64,000 bases of DNA from Silvibacterium acidisoli (GTDB taxonomy: Bacteria > Acidobacteriota > Terriglobia > Terriglobales > Acidobacteriaceae), in the NCBI GenBank assembly GCA_022870745.1, contig CP085323.1:3038001-3102000 (forward strand), given 5' to 3'. Each line of letters opens with the position of its first letter. Within the stretch, counting starts at the first letter, position 1. Below the pieces are notes generated by a model. That model was given only the letters and a program-made list of their open reading frames with translations, searched no databases and was not told the origin of the DNA. Both the position numbers and the translations under genes were made by a program. Positions 16,146-24,538 of this stretch are shown piece after piece.

Positions 16146-17408
16146 GTGAGTGAGATGAAGAAACGGATCAAAGGCGCATGGCTTTTACATCATGGGCGGA
16201 AACTGCAAGCGACGACAAATCAAGATTTCGACGCAATCTCCTTTTCCAGCAAATGCGGTATTTTGCTGTCAGCCATTTCAGGTGAGCAGCAAACCTCGAT
16301 ACTTCAGCAGCGAATGGACGCCTTGGCTCGCGCAAATCAGATAAGCGCGAAGACCGAAGCGCCAGCGATATTAGCGGAGCTTGAAAAACAACGGCTCATC
16401 GCCAAGGGCAAAGGCGGCTATGAAGTGCTCGGTATAACCGGACAAGCTGTTCTTGAGCACACTGCAACGATTTTTGAAGATTCCGCTCCGCAATCTCATG
16501 AACGTGCCGTAATCGACATCGCTGAAAAAGTATCCGACGAGCCGATAACGGATCGCATAGCCTCGGAGATGGTTGGAGATACGTATAAGCTGCCGAAGGC
16601 GGAAGCTGAGAGTGCCCTTCTGTTAGGCGAAAAGATTGGCTTCTTTGATTCCGAAGTAATCTCCAACAATGAGAAGTTGCTATTCAATGGCAATTTATTT
16701 CGCCGGGACAACCTTAAAAAGGTCAATGCCGTCCTGAGTTCCTTGAAGCCGGACGAGTCCAAACTCGTCGTTGAGCTTAATGAAAGACTTCAGGCTTCCG
16801 GTTGCCTTCCCCTCCCAGTAGTGACCCACCTCCTAGGGCAAGCGCTGTTCGATAAGCTCCATTCTATTGGCATGTTGGATGTGAGCGTAGTGGGTAACGA
16901 CACTGGCAAGACTTACTTTGTAACGCGTCCCGCAGCATTTTCAAAGTTTACTAATTCAATTGCTGACGATGCGCTTGACTTGGCTAAAGCGCTTGTAGCC
17001 TCTCTCACATATGGGATGACGATCAGTTCATATTCACGCGGACGAATCCGAATGATTGAAGCGTTGATGAACCGGCTTATAGCAGGAGGCAGCATCGGTC
17101 CCGCAACGGCAATCGGTAATGACTACCAGGCATTAGAACTGAAGGGTGTTGTCGAAGTTAAGCCTGCATATGGCGGGATGTTCTACATGAAACTTCTCAA
17201 GCCCGAAGTGGGGCGACTGGCGCTAACAGTAATTCAGGACGGCGACATCACCGCCGAAAGCATCCAGCAGCTCCCAGGCGCAGCCGTGACCGAATATATA
17301 CATCCTGAAGCAACCCGTGAAGTAAAACGAAAGAATTCGACGCAGGCGACCAAGACAAGTGCGCGTAACCTCCTCAACGAAATCAGAACTGGGGGGCTAT
17401 CGAAATGA
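16146..17408 (+). CDS. Unassigned protein of the defence island (420 aa)
   Basis: A 420-residue soluble protein that I do not recognise. It looks alpha/beta with repeated winged-helix-like blocks. One is LQQRMDALARANQISAKTEA followed by LEKQRLIAKGKGGYEVLGIT; another, near the C-terminus, is IGPATAIGNDYQALELKGVV followed by VEVKPAYGGMFYMKLLKPE. It ends in a basic, disordered stretch (KRKNSTQATKTSARN). The GTG at 16146 has a GGAGCGG site; an ATG three codons on is possible. It is divergent from the restriction operon and overlaps the next gene by 4 bases (ATGA). A DNA-binding sensor or specificity subunit for the nuclease is a guess from context. Confidence 0.55.
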   Translation: MSEMKKRIKGAWLLHHGRKLQATTNQDFDAISFSSKCGILLSAISGEQQTSILQQRMDALARANQISAKTEAPAILAELEKQRLIAKGKGGYEVLGITGQAVLEHTATIFEDSAPQSHERAVIDIAEKVSDEPITDRIASEMVGDTYKLPKAEAESALLLGEKIGFFDSEVISNNEKLLFNGNLFRRDNLKKVNAVLSSLKPDESKLVVELNERLQASGCLPLPVVTHLLGQALFDKLHSIGMLDVSVVGNDTGKTYFVTRPAAFSKFTNSIADDALDLAKALVASLTYGMTISSYSRGRIRMIEALMNRLIAGGSIGPATAIGNDYQALELKGVVEVKPAYGGMFYMKLLKPEVGRLALTVIQDGDITAESIQQLPGAAVTEYIHPEATREVKRKNSTQATKTSARNLLNEIRTGGLSK

Positions 17409-18436
17409 CAGAGATAATGGCAAAGGGTCCAAAGGCGGAAGAAGCCTTGAGAAACTATTTCGTCGGGGCCGGCTTCTTTGTAGTGCGTGGATGTAAATTC
17501 CGGTTCAATCAGTTTGACGTAACCGATATCGACATTTGGCTGTATAGCAAAACGTCTCCGCTTGGCCGCCAACGATTGAACGTCGATATAAAAAACAAAA
17601 AAACGCCACAGGCCCTTGAACGAATTTTTTGGGCCAAGGGTTTGCAGTCCGTCCTCGAACTAGATGGATGCATCGTCGCCACGACTGATACACGTCCAGA
17701 TGTGAGAGAGTTCGGTTTACAGCACGAAGTCACAGTGCTGGACGGCAAATTCCTCGCGAGGCTAACGAAGAACGGGCGTACGCCTTCTCAACGAATTAGC
17801 GAAGAGGAATTACTTGTGGAACTGGAGCAAGGATCCATGGGCAAGCTGGGAGGAGACTGGAGAGGGAGATATGAGTTAAGTAAATCACGGCTCCTCACGT
17901 CACTGACCTTCGACGGAAGCAATGCGTGGCTTCAAGATGTTGCATATTTTCTTGAAGCATTTGCCACAGCCCATGCTCCGCAGCCGACGCTCTTACGAAT
18001 GGTGTACATCTGTTCCGCATATTTTTTGGTCTCAGTCGATTTCATTCTTCGCGAACATGTAGTCGCGGAACATGAGCAGCGCAGAGAACTGCTAGATAGC
18101 GGCTTTCGTTACGGTTCTGCCGGCAGGGCTTTCACTGAGAAGGTTGGTCGGATGGCTGCAAGTCTTGTAGAAGGTGTTTCGAACCAAGTTGGTATAGGGG
18201 AAACAATCGTACAGGAGCTTGGTGAACAGGTTAAAGTCATCAGGGCGGATTTATTGGCTGACTTTTTTTCTCGGACGTCTACACATAGCTACCTCTTCGA
18301 AATGGCTAAGGATTTCGAGTCTGCCGCTTTTGCGGTGTCTGTTCCAACCCCATCCCAGTTGCCATCACAAACCCAATCCGTTCTTGGCGTGTTTGCCGAT
18401 TTTTGCTCATTGGATCGGAAGCGAATCCTTGTGTAA
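17405..18436 (+). CDS. Putative PD-(D/E)xK-like nuclease of the defence island
   Basis: A 343-residue protein. Residues 10-100 fit a restriction-endonuclease fold: an N-terminal helix with Glu 12 or 13 (KAEEALRNYFVGAGFFVVRG), then TDIDIW with Asp 43 and LNVDIKNKK with Asp 61 and Lys 63 (DxK). After that come FWAKGLQ and a predicted strand reading DGCIVATTDTRPDVREFG. The last 200 residues are helical with no recognised domain. The coupling to the 420-residue protein (ATGA overlap) suggests that the two act together. Assigning nuclease activity is inference from the motif order. Confidence 0.5.
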   Translation: MTEIMAKGPKAEEALRNYFVGAGFFVVRGCKFRFNQFDVTDIDIWLYSKTSPLGRQRLNVDIKNKKTPQALERIFWAKGLQSVLELDGCIVATTDTRPDVREFGLQHEVTVLDGKFLARLTKNGRTPSQRISEEELLVELEQGSMGKLGGDWRGRYELSKSRLLTSLTFDGSNAWLQDVAYFLEAFATAHAPQPTLLRMVYICSAYFLVSVDFILREHVVAEHEQRRELLDSGFRYGSAGRAFTEKVGRMAASLVEGVSNQVGIGETIVQELGEQVKVIRADLLADFFSRTSTHSYLFEMAKDFESAAFAVSVPTPSQLPSQTQSVLGVFADFCSLDRKRILV

Positions 18437-18456
18437 ATGGAATTAGAGAATTAGCC

Positions 18457-18861
18457 ATGAAAACGAGCACGGTCGTTGGTCGTAGATCTCTAATGGGAAC
18501 TCAGTTTCCCCTCAAAATCGAAGTTAAAGTCGAATCCTTGGACTATGGCCCGCATACCGGAGGTTTTGGAAAGGTCTTCTCTTTGATGTTTGGAGATCGG
18601 CGGCAGTATGTCTTGCGTATTGGCCGAGGCAACCGATCCACGAAAACGGGAACTTATGTTTTCAATCTTCCACCAGACTTTGGAGGACTCCCCCTATTCG
18701 AACAAGCGAAAGCTCTCATTACAGAATTCGTTCGAATCAAAGGGGAAGAGGCCGCTTCGCAAGGTCGTCCCGCAATGCCTCTCTATGGTTTCTACTACGA
18801 TTCAAAGGGTGAAGTTCTGATTAGCGAGGATGAAATTCATTGTGATGAAGGCGAATGGTAA
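18457..18861 (+). CDS. Unassigned small protein following the nuclease-like gene
   Basis: A 134-residue protein with regular codon use and no recognised family. It is beta-rich in the first half (PLKIEVKVESLDYGPHTGGF, RQYVLRIGRG) and helical in the middle (FEQAKALITEFVRIKGEEAA). The end is acidic (ISEDEIHCDEGEW). It starts 20 bases after the nuclease-like gene, so it is probably the third member of the unit, and it is the last gene before the right flank of the island. Confidence 0.5.
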   Translation: MKTSTVVGRRSLMGTQFPLKIEVKVESLDYGPHTGGFGKVFSLMFGDRRQYVLRIGRGNRSTKTGTYVFNLPPDFGGLPLFEQAKALITEFVRIKGEEAASQGRPAMPLYGFYYDSKGEVLISEDEIHCDEGEW

Positions 18862-19387
18862 GTTGACTGTACCCGCTCATGCGACATGATTGTCGCCGGA
18901 TGAAGACGAAGCCATTCAGAGGAACACACAGCGGTGTGTAAATGTTGGACGAAGAGCCGTAGCTGGACTCCATTACTGCCACTCCACCGACCATGGAACC
19001 TGGGCTTCGCCGTGGGAGGCCGTGTTCATGCCGCAGTATTCAACCGTGGATTTAGAACAATACCCGCTGCCGGGAGCCGGAATGGGGTGTGTAGCAGTGA
19101 TGGTGGCCAGAGACGGCTTTGGTCAGTGCTACACACCCCGCTACGGATATCCGCCGAAGGAATCACTCTAAATCCGCGCTTGGGTGCGGAAGCCTAAGAC
19201 CTCATCATCATTGATCTGCAGCTCTCACCGACGTCTGATGTGACAGTTACGCTAACTGATTGTTTCTAAAAGATTTCATGGGCGTTGTGGGTAACTGCAG
19301 TACCCAATGTAACGAAGGTGAGGTGAGCGGACTTTCGCTGGGTTTTGTGGCACTTGAATATCATCAAAATAGAAAGGACGTGCTCGA
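18862..19387. other. Intergenic right flank of the defence island
   Basis: No convincing gene is seen. A 93-codon plus-strand frame at 18890-19171 has no recognisable pattern. The stretch holds a long inverted repeat (19084-19139) and a smaller hairpin around 19172-19190. It then leads into the AraC promoter region. The right boundary of the island must lie here. Confidence 0.5.
19084..19139. repeat. 13-bp perfect inverted repeat with 30-bp loop
   Basis: GGGGTGTGTAGCA at 19084-19096 is exactly complementary to 19127-19139. The loop contains a further partial pairing (CCA...TGG). There is no T-run after it, so it is not a typical terminator. It may be an element end, a recombination site or part of a folded RNA. 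Confidence 0.6.
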
Positions 19388-20260
19388 GTGCATTCGCGTT
19401 TGAAGCCTGTCCCACCGCAGCAGACACCTCGGATTCTCTTCTCAAGCGCTGACAGAGGCTGGAATGCGCTTGATGCCGACCTCGTACATATACCGCGTGG
19501 CCGCACATGTGCCCCTGGTGCAGAGCGGCATGTTTTGGGCATGCACTTCGGGCGGCCCGTGAACGCAAACTGTTCTGTCGGCGGAACTCGGATGCGGGGG
19601 GTGCAGAAGCCAGGGGACATCGGTGTTATTCCCGCGGGGATGGACGGTTCCTGGGAGGACGATGCGGACTGCCAAATTCTGCGACTAAGCTTTCGTCCGT
19701 CGCTCCTTGAAGAAGTTGCAGAACAAATGGGAAGGAGCTCGACGAAGGCTAAACTCATTCCTTGCTTTGGACTCCGCGACACCCGTATTGAAGCGATCGG
19801 CTGGGCTATCAAGGCGGATCTTGAGGCCGATGTTCCCTCCGATCCGCTTTATATCGATCTTCTGGCGAACGCGTTAGCAGTGCGCATGGTCGAGTTAGTT
19901 TTCGACCGCATGTCGCCTCCAGAGCGCTCCAGCACGCCGCGATTGTCGGCGCGTCAGTTACGGATTCTGATCGAGTTTATCGAGACGAATCTCGATAAGA
20001 AGCTTCATCTGGCCGATCTCGCATCCGTGGCCGGTGTCGGCACAACGCGTCTCAAAACGCTATTCCGCAATAGCACGGGAACGCCTGTCCATCGCTACGT
20101 GATTGGCCGCCGCATCGAGTACGCACGTGCGATGTTATCCACGACGAAGATGCCTGCAAGCCAGATCGCGCTTGCGGCCGGGTTTACCCACCAGAGTCAT
20201 ATGGCTTCTACGATGCGCCGCGTTCTCGGTCATGTTCCAAGCGAGATTACTCGTCCGTAG
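19388..20260 (+). CDS. AraC family transcriptional regulator
   Basis: A 290-residue regulator with an N-terminal cupin-like sensor region and a C-terminal double helix-turn-helix at about residues 190-290 (DKKLHLADLASVAGVGTTRL; RRIEYARAMLSTTKMPASQI; ALAAGFTHQSHMASTMRRVLG). The start is a GTG at 19388. It is followed after about 100 bases by an NAD(P)-binding oxidoreductase gene on the same strand, a common pairing in which the regulator controls its neighbour. Confidence 0.9.
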   Translation: MHSRLKPVPPQQTPRILFSSADRGWNALDADLVHIPRGRTCAPGAERHVLGMHFGRPVNANCSVGGTRMRGVQKPGDIGVIPAGMDGSWEDDADCQILRLSFRPSLLEEVAEQMGRSSTKAKLIPCFGLRDTRIEAIGWAIKADLEADVPSDPLYIDLLANALAVRMVELVFDRMSPPERSSTPRLSARQLRILIEFIETNLDKKLHLADLASVAGVGTTRLKTLFRNSTGTPVHRYVIGRRIEYARAMLSTTKMPASQIALAAGFTHQSHMASTMRRVLGHVPSEITRP

Positions 20261-20358
20261 ACAAAATCTGCCCGAACTTGCAAAATCATGTCTGAATCTG
20301 CGCGATCCCAAATGCCCTCGTTCTTTAGTCTCGCTCCATAGCAACGGAGGATAAGGGC

Positions 20359-21234
20359 ATGTTTGCAATCATCGGGGCGTCTGGAAACGTCGGACGATCA
20401 ACATCGTCAGCACTACGCCAAGCGGGCGTGCCGGTTAGAGCAATCCTTCACGACTCGGCAAAGGGTGCCGGTCTCAGAGAGCAAGGGTGTGAAATCGCCG
20501 TGGCCGACTTGCAGGATTCTGCTTCTCTCGTCAAAGCAATACGCAATGCCGATACTGTGCAGGTCATCATCCCACTGCGGCCCCAAACGAAGGACCCAGC
20601 CGGAGACTTGCGACTCTCGGGCGAGAGCATCATTAACGCGCTCAGACAGACGCATCCCAAGCGCGTGCTGGCCATTTCCGATTACGGCGCGCACGTTTCC
20701 GAGGATATCGGCATGCCAAGCATCTTCCACGAGTTCGAGGCCCTGTTTCATACACTCGATGGGCATAAGGTAATCCTTCGTTCTGCCGAGCACACGCACA
20801 ATTGGGGACGCGTCATCCCAGTGGCGCTTGCATCCGGAACTCTGCCGACCTTCCAAGATTCGATTGACAAGGTGCAACCAACGATCTCAGCTCAAGACCT
20901 CGGTCTCATCGCCGCCAAACTACTGCTTCGACCTGAGAGTGGACGCGATCTTGACGTCATCCACGCAGAGGGGCCGCGTCGATATAGCGCGAGTGATGTG
21001 GCTACGGCTCTGAGCCAGCTGTCAGGCCGCACGATCCATGCTCAAGCTGTACCCCGCTCCCAGTGGACCAAGGCGTTCGAGCAGATACCCGGGAGTCTTG
21101 CAGATCTCCTGATCAAGGCGAACGAGGCTAAAAACAAAGGCGGCCTGGTAGACATAGAGCCAAATGCCGATGAGGTGATCTATGGCACAACGGGACTGAC
21201 CGACGCGCTAAGGCCCCTTCTGCCGCCGCAGTAA
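20359..21234 (+). CDS. NmrA-like NAD(P)-binding oxidoreductase
   Basis: A 291-residue atypical short-chain dehydrogenase. The N-terminal Rossmann motif reads MFAIIGASGNVGRSTSSALR (GxxGxxG), followed by VPVRAILHDSAKGAGLREQG. No YxxxK active site is evident, as in NmrA and related sensor or reductase proteins. ATG 20359 follows GGAGGATAAGGG. It lies downstream of the AraC gene and is convergent with the MOSC gene. Confidence 0.85.
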   Translation: MFAIIGASGNVGRSTSSALRQAGVPVRAILHDSAKGAGLREQGCEIAVADLQDSASLVKAIRNADTVQVIIPLRPQTKDPAGDLRLSGESIINALRQTHPKRVLAISDYGAHVSEDIGMPSIFHEFEALFHTLDGHKVILRSAEHTHNWGRVIPVALASGTLPTFQDSIDKVQPTISAQDLGLIAAKLLLRPESGRDLDVIHAEGPRRYSASDVATALSQLSGRTIHAQAVPRSQWTKAFEQIPGSLADLLIKANEAKNKGGLVDIEPNADEVIYGTTGLTDALRPLLPPQ

Positions 21235-21348
21235 ACGATGGCCTGCTTCAGCAAAGTCCGGAAGCGGAAGAAATCTCGGTGGAGCGCGCAACGTTCTTCC
21301 GTCAGGTAGAAAGTGGGTGGTCTTCCACATCTTTTGTACTCACCGCGT

Positions 21349-21373
21349 GTAGGCGATCTGAAGATCGCCCTAC
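21349..21373. terminator. Hairpin between convergent genes
   Basis: GTAGGCGATCT (21349-21359) pairs with AGATCGC and CTAC (21362-21373) around a two-base loop, with one unpaired base. It lies between the convergent NmrA-like and MOSC genes, so it may end transcription from both sides, although no clear T-run is present. Confidence 0.4.
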
Positions 21374-22036
21374 TCATCTGGCGGGCGATCTACCTGCAAA
21401 GCTGTATATGCGTTCCTTCCAGAACGCAGGAAGCTGTTCCAAGGCCTCGATCTGCTGTAAAGTGACCGGCCTGGCTTGACGTTTGAAGCTAAGTGCCCAC
21501 ACATCTGCTATGGTGATGGCTTCCTGTTTGCGGTCGGTAAGAGAGACCAAATCTCCTGGCGAGATACTGCCAGACTTCAATACCGAGAAGTACCAGCCGG
21601 GATGACCTTCCCTCACAAACAGGGCGACAGCATCCGGCCTATCGAACCGAATCTGGAGTTTGTAACAAGGACTGCGAGGCTGGGTCACCTGCAGGAGTGC
21701 GTCTCCGATGGCGAAGGTGTCGCCTATGTACACCTGCTCTTCCGTGAGCCCCTGAATGGTAAGGTTCTCACCAAAGCTTCCCCAAGAGAGTCTATCTTTG
21801 CCAAGCGTCCGTTCCCACGAGGGATAGTGCTCTCCCGGGTAAGCGTAGACAGCTTTATCCCACCCGCCATGCACAGTCGGATCAGCCTGCTCGTCGCCGC
21901 TCAAGCCTAACGGACCAGCTTCTATCTTCCGGTTGACCGGGTCCTTGAAAAAGGCAGTCCTGACGATGTTGCCAGCGAGTGGAAACTCTCGTATCTTGCC
22001 GATGTTGATGGATGCGATGTGTGTGGTCGATTGCAT
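21374..22036 (-). CDS. MOSC domain protein (YiiM-like)
   Basis: A 220-residue protein with the MOSC core: GLSGDEQADPTVHGGWDKAVYAYP near 43-66, WGSFGENLTIQGL, and VTQPRSPCYKLQIRF with the conserved Cys that binds sulfur or the molybdenum cofactor. YiiM-type enzymes reduce N-hydroxylated compounds. It is followed on its own strand after 6 bases by the upstream SDR gene, so it is the last gene of a minus-strand group with SDR and hydrolase genes. Confidence 0.88.
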   Translation of the reverse strand: MQSTTHIASINIGKIREFPLAGNIVRTAFFKDPVNRKIEAGPLGLSGDEQADPTVHGGWDKAVYAYPGEHYPSWERTLGKDRLSWGSFGENLTIQGLTEEQVYIGDTFAIGDALLQVTQPRSPCYKLQIRFDRPDAVALFVREGHPGWYFSVLKSGSISPGDLVSLTDRKQEAITIADVWALSFKRQARPVTLQQIEALEQLPAFWKERIYSFAGRSPAR

Positions 22037-22042
22037 GTGAGA

Positions 22043-22813
22043 CTAGATCCCCTTTACCTCTCCACCGTCCATCCGCACGGACGTGCCCGTCATCCACTTG
22101 GCTGCAGGAGAGACCATGAAGCCAAGAAGCTCCGCGATCTCTTCAGGTTCCCCGTAGCGTCGGATGCCCGCATCCTCGGGAAACTTCTTGGTGGCATCCT
22201 CCACACTCATGTTGTGAGCCGGTGCCCACTTCTCAAGGAAAGACCGCCGACGGCCCGTCATGACCGCGCCCGGGACGATGCTGTTGACCTGTACGTCATC
22301 TTTGATGCCTTGCTCTGCAAACGCCTTCGCGAGTGCGATGATCGCGGCATTGGTCGCTGCAACCGCTGCAAAAGCAGGCTTCGGATCGAGAGCCGCGCTG
22401 CCCGACATGAAGACGACGGAGCCTTGCGCTTGTTTGAGTACGTCCCAGGCGCGAATGGTAAGGCGACGCGCCCCATGGAGCTTAAGCTCCATGCCGGCCT
22501 TCCACTGCTCATCTGTCATTTCGAAAAGATCGATCTGCGGTACCGCACCGGCTATATTCAGCAACGCGTCGATCCGACCAAACTTCTTGAGCGCACCATC
22601 GACCACCGTGGTCGCTGCTTCCGCCTGGCTGAGGTCTACTGCGCAGATGAGCGGCTCGGCACCCGCCTGCCTGACGGCTTCGGCAACCTCGTCGAGTGCC
22701 CGGCCGTTTCGAGCGGCAAGGACAATGGCTTTGAAATCACGCGCGAGACGGATTGCGGCCGAGCGGCCGATTCCCTGACTAGCTCCCGTTACGATGGCAA
22801 CTGTGTTCTTCAT
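22043..22813 (-). CDS. SDR family protein lacking the usual YxxxK
   Basis: A 256-residue Rossmann protein with VTGASQGIGRSAAIRLA at the start and LLNIAGAVPQ in the position of the NNAG motif. The catalytic Ser is present in VVFMSGSAAL, but where YxxxK is expected the sequence reads FAAVAATNAAIIAL, without Tyr or Lys. It may be a non-canonical reductase or may have lost activity. It ends GTSVRMDGGEVKGI, the usual SDR terminus. It lies in a minus-strand group between a hydrolase and the MOSC gene. Confidence 0.85.
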   Translation of the reverse strand: MKNTVAIVTGASQGIGRSAAIRLARDFKAIVLAARNGRALDEVAEAVRQAGAEPLICAVDLSQAEAATTVVDGALKKFGRIDALLNIAGAVPQIDLFEMTDEQWKAGMELKLHGARRLTIRAWDVLKQAQGSVVFMSGSAALDPKPAFAAVAATNAAIIALAKAFAEQGIKDDVQVNSIVPGAVMTGRRRSFLEKWAPAHNMSVEDATKKFPEDAGIRRYGEPEEIAELLGFMVSPAAKWMTGTSVRMDGGEVKGI

Positions 22814-22843
22814 AGAACCTCCTTTAGGACAATTCGGAACGGT

Positions 22844-23539
22844 TTAGAGTGTCGCCCTGGCTGCGGCAAGCACGATGTCGATGACGTGCGAGGGGGCGGT
22901 GAGCATAGGAGTGTGATCAACCGCCAGCGAGACCGTTGTTGCGCCCATGCGCTTCGCCATAAAGCTCTGCGTCGCAGGGTTGATCATCCGATCCTTCTCG
23001 GCGATGAGAAACCAGGATGGCTTTTGCTTCCAGGCTGGTGAGGGCGCTGGCTCCTGGATGCAGCGAACGGAGATCGGGCGCTGCACCGCCTTCGCTATCG
23101 AGATCTGTTCACCTGAGGCTTCCTGAGCAACAGCATTTGTAAAGCCATCGTCGGGCATCCAGATCCAGCCTTCGGCGTCCGGTGCGAGCTGAGGTGCTTG
23201 GGGATGGGAGGCATCTTTGTAAAAGACTTCAGCTACGGTTTCACCTTCGTCCGGAGCAAGCGCAGCCACATAAACGAGGGCTCTGACACGCTCATCGACT
23301 GCGGTCGCGATGACGGCTCCCGCGTAGGCCTGGCCCACAAGGATCAGCGGCCCTGTTGTTCTGGCTATGGTCCGCGCTAAAGCCGCCGAATCGTCGGACA
23401 AGGAAGAGAGTGGCAGGGGTGCCGCTACGACACGAAGGCCCGCGTTTTCGAGTGGACCGATGACCTCTCGCCATATCGAACCATCAGCCCACGCCCCGTG
23501 GGCCAAAATCACCGTGGCATTCTCTAGAATCAGCATCAT
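22844..23539 (-). CDS. Alpha/beta hydrolase-fold protein, nucleophile altered
   Basis: A 231-residue protein of the esterase-like group that begins with ATVILAHGAWADGSIWREVI (oxyanion HG). The nucleophile elbow reads LVGQAYAGAVI, where most relatives have GHSYGG or GHSYAG. Ala stands in place of the catalytic Ser, so hydrolysis by the usual mechanism is unlikely. The late His is present in VDHTPMLTAP. It starts at an ATG with GGGAG upstream and belongs to the minus-strand group controlled from 24483-24512. Confidence 0.85.
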   Translation of the reverse strand: MMLILENATVILAHGAWADGSIWREVIGPLENAGLRVVAAPLPLSSLSDDSAALARTIARTTGPLILVGQAYAGAVIATAVDERVRALVYVAALAPDEGETVAEVFYKDASHPQAPQLAPDAEGWIWMPDDGFTNAVAQEASGEQISIAKAVQRPISVRCIQEPAPSPAWKQKPSWFLIAEKDRMINPATQSFMAKRMGATTVSLAVDHTPMLTAPSHVIDIVLAAARATL

Positions 23540-23580
23540 GTGCTCCCATCTGCCGATCTGCTCGGCACGTTCTTCTGCGT

Positions 23581-24429
23581 TTAGGCGAAAAAGCGGATGA
23601 TTTGCCGCGCGATGAAGTCACAGGAGTCTTCAAGCGCGAAGTGGCCGGTATCGAGCAGATGCAGTTCAGCGTTCGGGATGTCACGCAAATAGGCCTGCGC
23701 GCCTTCCACTGTGAAGAAGGGATCGTTTTTGCCCCAGGTGATTAACGTTTTCGGCTGCTTGCTGCGGAAAAACTGATGCCAGTCGTCGTACTTCGCCAAG
23801 TTGTTCTGGTAGTCGTGGAGCAACGCGAGCTGGATGGCATCGTTCCCCGGACGGTCCAGGAAGAGCTGATCGAAGGTGTACGCGTCTGGATTGATCGACG
23901 AAGCGTCCTTCGTTCCGTGTGTGTACTGGAAGATCGTTGTCTCCTTCTTGAGGAGATCCCGGACCGGCTTCTCGGTCTCAGCAGTACGTCTGGCCCAGAA
24001 CGGCTTCATCGGATCGAAGGCCGCACCGATCCCTTCCACATAGGCGTTGCCGTTCTGCACCACGATGCCTTCGATAGCGTCCGGATGTTTGTATGCGATG
24101 CGGTACCCGACCGGCGCCCCGTAATCCTGGACATAGATGCTGAACTTCGTCAGACCGAGTGCTTGAAAAAGGAACTGCTCCATCTGTTCGGCGAGGTTGT
24201 CGAACGTGTATGTAAAAGCATCCGGGGAGGGCGCATCGCTGTATCCGAAGCCGATGTAGTCGGGTGCGATCACATGGAATTTGTCCGCGAGCTTTGGAAT
24301 GAGGTCGCGAAACATGTGTGAGGAACTCGGAAAACCGTGCAGCAGCACAATTGTCGGAGACGATTTGGAACCGGCTTCGCGGTAAAAGATCTTACGACCG
24401 TTGACAGCGATACTTTGATATTTCGTCAT
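23581..24429 (-). CDS. Alpha/beta hydrolase (haloalkane dehalogenase / epoxide hydrolase type)
   Basis: A 282-residue hydrolase: IVLLHGFPSSSHMFRDLIP (HG oxyanion), VIAPDYIGFGYSDAP, and an elbow IYVQDYGAPVGYRIA with an Asp nucleophile, as in dehalogenases and epoxide hydrolases. The acid is probably in TWGKNDPFFTV and the base in LDTGHFALED. ATG 24429 follows AAAGGTG; the open frame extends to 24477 with no site. It is the first gene of the minus-strand group, divergent from the CGNR regulator. Confidence 0.9.
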   Translation of the reverse strand: MTKYQSIAVNGRKIFYREAGSKSSPTIVLLHGFPSSSHMFRDLIPKLADKFHVIAPDYIGFGYSDAPSPDAFTYTFDNLAEQMEQFLFQALGLTKFSIYVQDYGAPVGYRIAYKHPDAIEGIVVQNGNAYVEGIGAAFDPMKPFWARRTAETEKPVRDLLKKETTIFQYTHGTKDASSINPDAYTFDQLFLDRPGNDAIQLALLHDYQNNLAKYDDWHQFFRSKQPKTLITWGKNDPFFTVEGAQAYLRDIPNAELHLLDTGHFALEDSCDFIARQIIRFFA

Positions 24430-24482
24430 GGGACACCTTTCAAGAGCGCCTTGCGCTCTGCTTACAGAACTGAACACTACGC

Positions 24483-24512
24483 AACACCGTTATAAATGTC
24501 AATAACGGTGTT
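24483..24512. promoter_or_regulatory. Perfect 11-bp palindrome, probable CGNR operator
   Basis: AACACCGTTAT (24483-24493) and its exact complement ATAACGGTGTT (24502-24512) flank an 8-base spacer. On the minus strand a TTGACA lies in the spacer and left arm, with a TAGTGT 17 bases on. Binding would therefore block the promoter of the hydrolase group. It lies 26 bases ahead of the CGNR gene. Confidence 0.75.
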
Positions 24513-24538
24513 ACACTAGTTTTGAACAAGGAGATCAA

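Noticed and set aside
19084-19139. Retron or group II intron at the right island flank
   Set aside because: No reverse transcriptase gene is present and no domain V-like hairpin was found.
18890-19171. 93-codon plus-strand frame at the right flank of the island
   Set aside because: No recognisable motif. The inverted repeat at 19084-19139 lies inside it, and another frame over the same bases is equally open.
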